Assembly (NCBI RefSeq): GCF_000004075.3
Contig: NC_026656.2
Span: 11,284,001 to 11,348,000 of the forward strand
Source: Cucumis sativus
Lineage: Eukaryota > Streptophyta > Magnoliopsida > Cucurbitales > Cucurbitaceae
DNA length: 64,000 nt
Reading direction: 5' to 3'
Below are positions 61,455-64,000 of the stretch, in pieces. The notes beneath the pieces are model-generated. The model was not told where the DNA came from and ran no database searches. It saw only the letters and a program-made list of their open reading frames with translations. How positions within the stretch are numbered: the stretch's first letter is position 1; every line of letters begins with the position of its first letter. The position numbers and the translations under genes are program-made.

Positions 61455-64000
61455 ACCTATAATTATTCTCTTTACTAGTTTGCTGTTATGCAGATCTAAA
61501 GATTATAAAGATAATGACAGCAGAAGACTCTAAACCATGGGTATTATTGTTCTAATTTTCACAAAAGGATGCTCTCTGTTAACTCGATAAACGTCATCAC
61601 AAGAATTTCGGTTATTCGGCTTCTATTAGGAAACTCAATCTTCAGTATTTGTGAGTGCCAATCCTGATAAAACAAAACAGAATTCATCATGTACATAATT
61701 CATTTTTGACAACCTCAGTTAACTGGCGGTAACAAAAAATATTTTATGATAGCTTACTCCACTGCAATATATATTGATATAGTCAATTTTAAGAGAGGTT
61801 GTTCACGTGAAATAATTATAATGGTTGTTTGTAACAACCTCAATGAATTTGAAGCGACGGAAAGATGCAAACATGGATATGATTAGGCTAATTTGATCCA
61901 CCAATTATAAGGACAAAATTAATGATTAATTCCAATTGCTGATACACATGATCATTCAGATATTCAAAGAAATTAGTACTTTTAATGATTATTTATTTTG
62001 TTCTCTTTGACAAGGCTTGAAACTGGAATTATACGTATCATTTTCCTATGTAGAAAATGGTAAATTTCTTTATTAAAGTAAGCATTTTGACTGGGATTTA
62101 TTTGTGGGGTTTAAGTCAGCAAATGTGGACCAAGATTGTTTCCCACTTCATTTTGTTTCCAAGTAACCAGGCTCAGACTTTTGTGATGTCTTGTCTCATT
62201 ATGAGGGCGACTGAGTACCCAAGCCCACTGTGAACCTATATAAAATTCAGCAACAAGGTTCTTTTGTAAGAAGGTTAAATTTGCAACCAATAAGTGGAGG
62301 AGGAATATATCCGGGCAGCATGGAACATTAAGATAAAACCACCATGCTAATCAATCCAAAAGATCAGGCTATTTGGAAAACTTGAACAACGGTATCCTAA
62401 GAATGCGCCTTTACGTCAGACTTAAAACTTCTTTGAACAACACAAAAACAGCACGTCCCCGTATGAAGCATATTTAGACATGCACTCGTGATTTCAATGT
62501 AGGGAAAAAACAAGTTTGCAATCCTCTCAAAAAAAAAAAAAAGTTTGCAATGACGTTTCATTGAAACGGAAGGAAGTTATTTGAAACTGCAATTTCCTCC
62601 GCCCCCTCCAATTATCTTCATCGCACCTCTGTTTCTTTCGTTGTCATTAATTAATCAGTCTTCCATCCTCCAATTTCTTCCTCAATATTGTAATCACAAA
62701 ATGCACGAGGGCTAAGAAGGGGCAAAAAAAGAAAGGAAAAAGAAATAGAAGCCATGCGTTTCCTATGAAAAGGCACTTGGGGACCTTTTCACTTCTAGTC
62801 GACGGGTCAACATCCTTACTTCAGTAAATTTTCCAGAGTTTCCTTTCTACCCAAATTGTCCTATCTTTAACTTTTCTCATGCCATTAACTGCCACCTATA
62901 AAATTGAACTTGAACAGGTGTGCATAAAAGTATCACGTTTATGGGTAAAGAAATCTTGAAGATATCTAGAACATCCACCACAAACCAGAAATGAAACGAT
63001 ATAAAACCGAGATAGAGAGCAGTTTGCAAAGTAATATCTTGTAACTGTAGAGGCTGGAGATAGATTCCTGGCAGTGGTAGCAGTAGTCTTGTTTTTTTTC
63101 AGAAGAGAAACGAATCACATTGATGAATGAAATAATAGGCCTAGGAGCAATAGCTCCAAAAGCCTATTGGTGGATTACATGAAAACTTTCCAAATGGAAT
63201 GCAAGTAAGAAAGACTAAAATCCGGGAAAGAATGATGCCGTTTACACCACACCTATAAGAAGCATGAAAAAGAATCACAATTACTTTACCGTAGTAGCCT
63301 TGTCCTCATAATGACTTTACCAGGTTCTTATTAGAAGCCCAAAACTTCGGGCTGCGTCTCGTCAAGGTTGTTGTAGGCCCTGAGGTTAAAAAATGGGATT
63401 TCGGCTCTCCTATCTCAGACAGAGAAGCCCAAATAAATCAATTTTCTTAACTCAAATGCCTATTGAATGGCTACTTTCTCTATCTTTTTACATCAGCGAG
63501 GTTTCAAAGCTCATACTACTAAATTTCAGGGACCTTGAATGTTAACAAGTCGATTTATCAATAGATAAACAACTTTGTGAATCCAACCCCACCAGGCCGT
63601 CTTTCCATATCTAACTGATTACTTTATTTAAAAACTAAATTCGGGCTTAAATGTTGCTAAAACAAAAAAACAAGACTCCATAATTAGGAGTGGTCGAGCA
63701 AATTTCACTTGGAGAGTAGTTATAATGTAATCTCACTTTTTTTTTCTTTCAGTTTAACAATATGGAAGGGTGAAGATGGAGATTTAAACTTTTGACCTCT
63801 TCATCGATAATGAAAGTTTTTCCTAATTGATCGGTGCTCAAATTGACAATGTTATGTTATAATATTTATTTTCTTCTAACTTCAAATACATTTAGTCATA
63901 CAAAAACGGTAAAATAAAAAGGCCATGTTTATTCAGATTTGCTTCTAAGATATAAACCCTCCCACTAAAATTAATCATATCAAATTAGTCTAGAGAAAAA
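61455..64000. other. Gene-free interval at the right edge
   Basis: No exon is supported. CCTATATAAAATTCAG (about 62237) looks like a TATA box without an open frame behind it. At about 63100-63180 the phrase GAACGAATCACATTGATGAATGAAATAATAGG resembles another LINE 3' tail. An inverted copy of the GTTCGAATTC-type repeat lies at about 63765-63850. Confidence 0.45.

Noticed and set aside
1-64000. Conserved plant microRNA precursors
   Set aside because: I looked for several common mature sequences (miR156, 164, 166, 169, 172, 395, 399) by eye and found none. A proper search was not possible.

Overview
The window is AT-rich nuclear DNA of a flowering plant. Three intact spliced plant genes sit in a sea of decayed transposable elements. 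The RNase H/integrase-type phrases of the retroelement fragments and the repeat style resemble what I know from Cucurbitaceae (melon, cucumber, gourds), but the family-level call is inference from memory. No plastid, mitochondrial or bacterial features were seen.

Genes. (1) A three-exon DUF506 (PDDEXK-like) gene on the minus strand at 6453-7934, 368 aa, with a cluster of ACGT-core (ABRE/G-box) elements upstream at 8590-8820. (2) A two-exon histone H2A.Z gene on the plus strand at 34231-35742, 136 aa. (3) A seven-exon D27 gene (all-trans/9-cis beta-carotene isomerase family, first step of strigolactone synthesis) on the plus strand at 54285-58592, 253 aa. I reconstructed all splice junctions by hand, and reading frames stay open across them.

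Layout. 0.6-1.8 kb: Ty3/gypsy integrase remnant. 6.4-8.8 kb: DUF506 gene and promoter. 8.9-22 kb: gene-free, with a G-rich/telomere-like tract (12.24-12.37 kb), an inverted-repeat element (about 20-20.7 kb) and a CACTA-type end (18.15 kb). 22.1-24.8 kb: plus-strand array of tRNA-Ile(AAT) units. 24.8-34 kb: gene-free, with minisatellites and a large foldback element. 34.2-35.7 kb: H2A.Z. 36.6-36.8 kb: small hAT-like MITE with an 8-bp target duplication. 38-43.5 kb: dead Ty1/copia element with a 1260-bp CACTA element nested inside. 43.5-50.9 kb: higher-order repeat in which hAT derivatives alternate with pairs of tRNA-Ile units on the minus strand. 54.3-58.6 kb: D27. 59.0-61.45 kb: dead LINE on the minus strand. 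The rest is gene-free.

The most unusual content is the tRNA-Ile(AAT) system. Eight copies (three intact-looking, five decayed) lie in two arrays of opposite orientation about 20 kb apart. Each is embedded in a shared repeat unit of up to about 1.25 kb, with a 60-70-bp subrepeat ladder and usually a fossil tRNA 5' fragment about 26-30 bp upstream. The three protein genes have unrelated functions and are not an operon or cluster.
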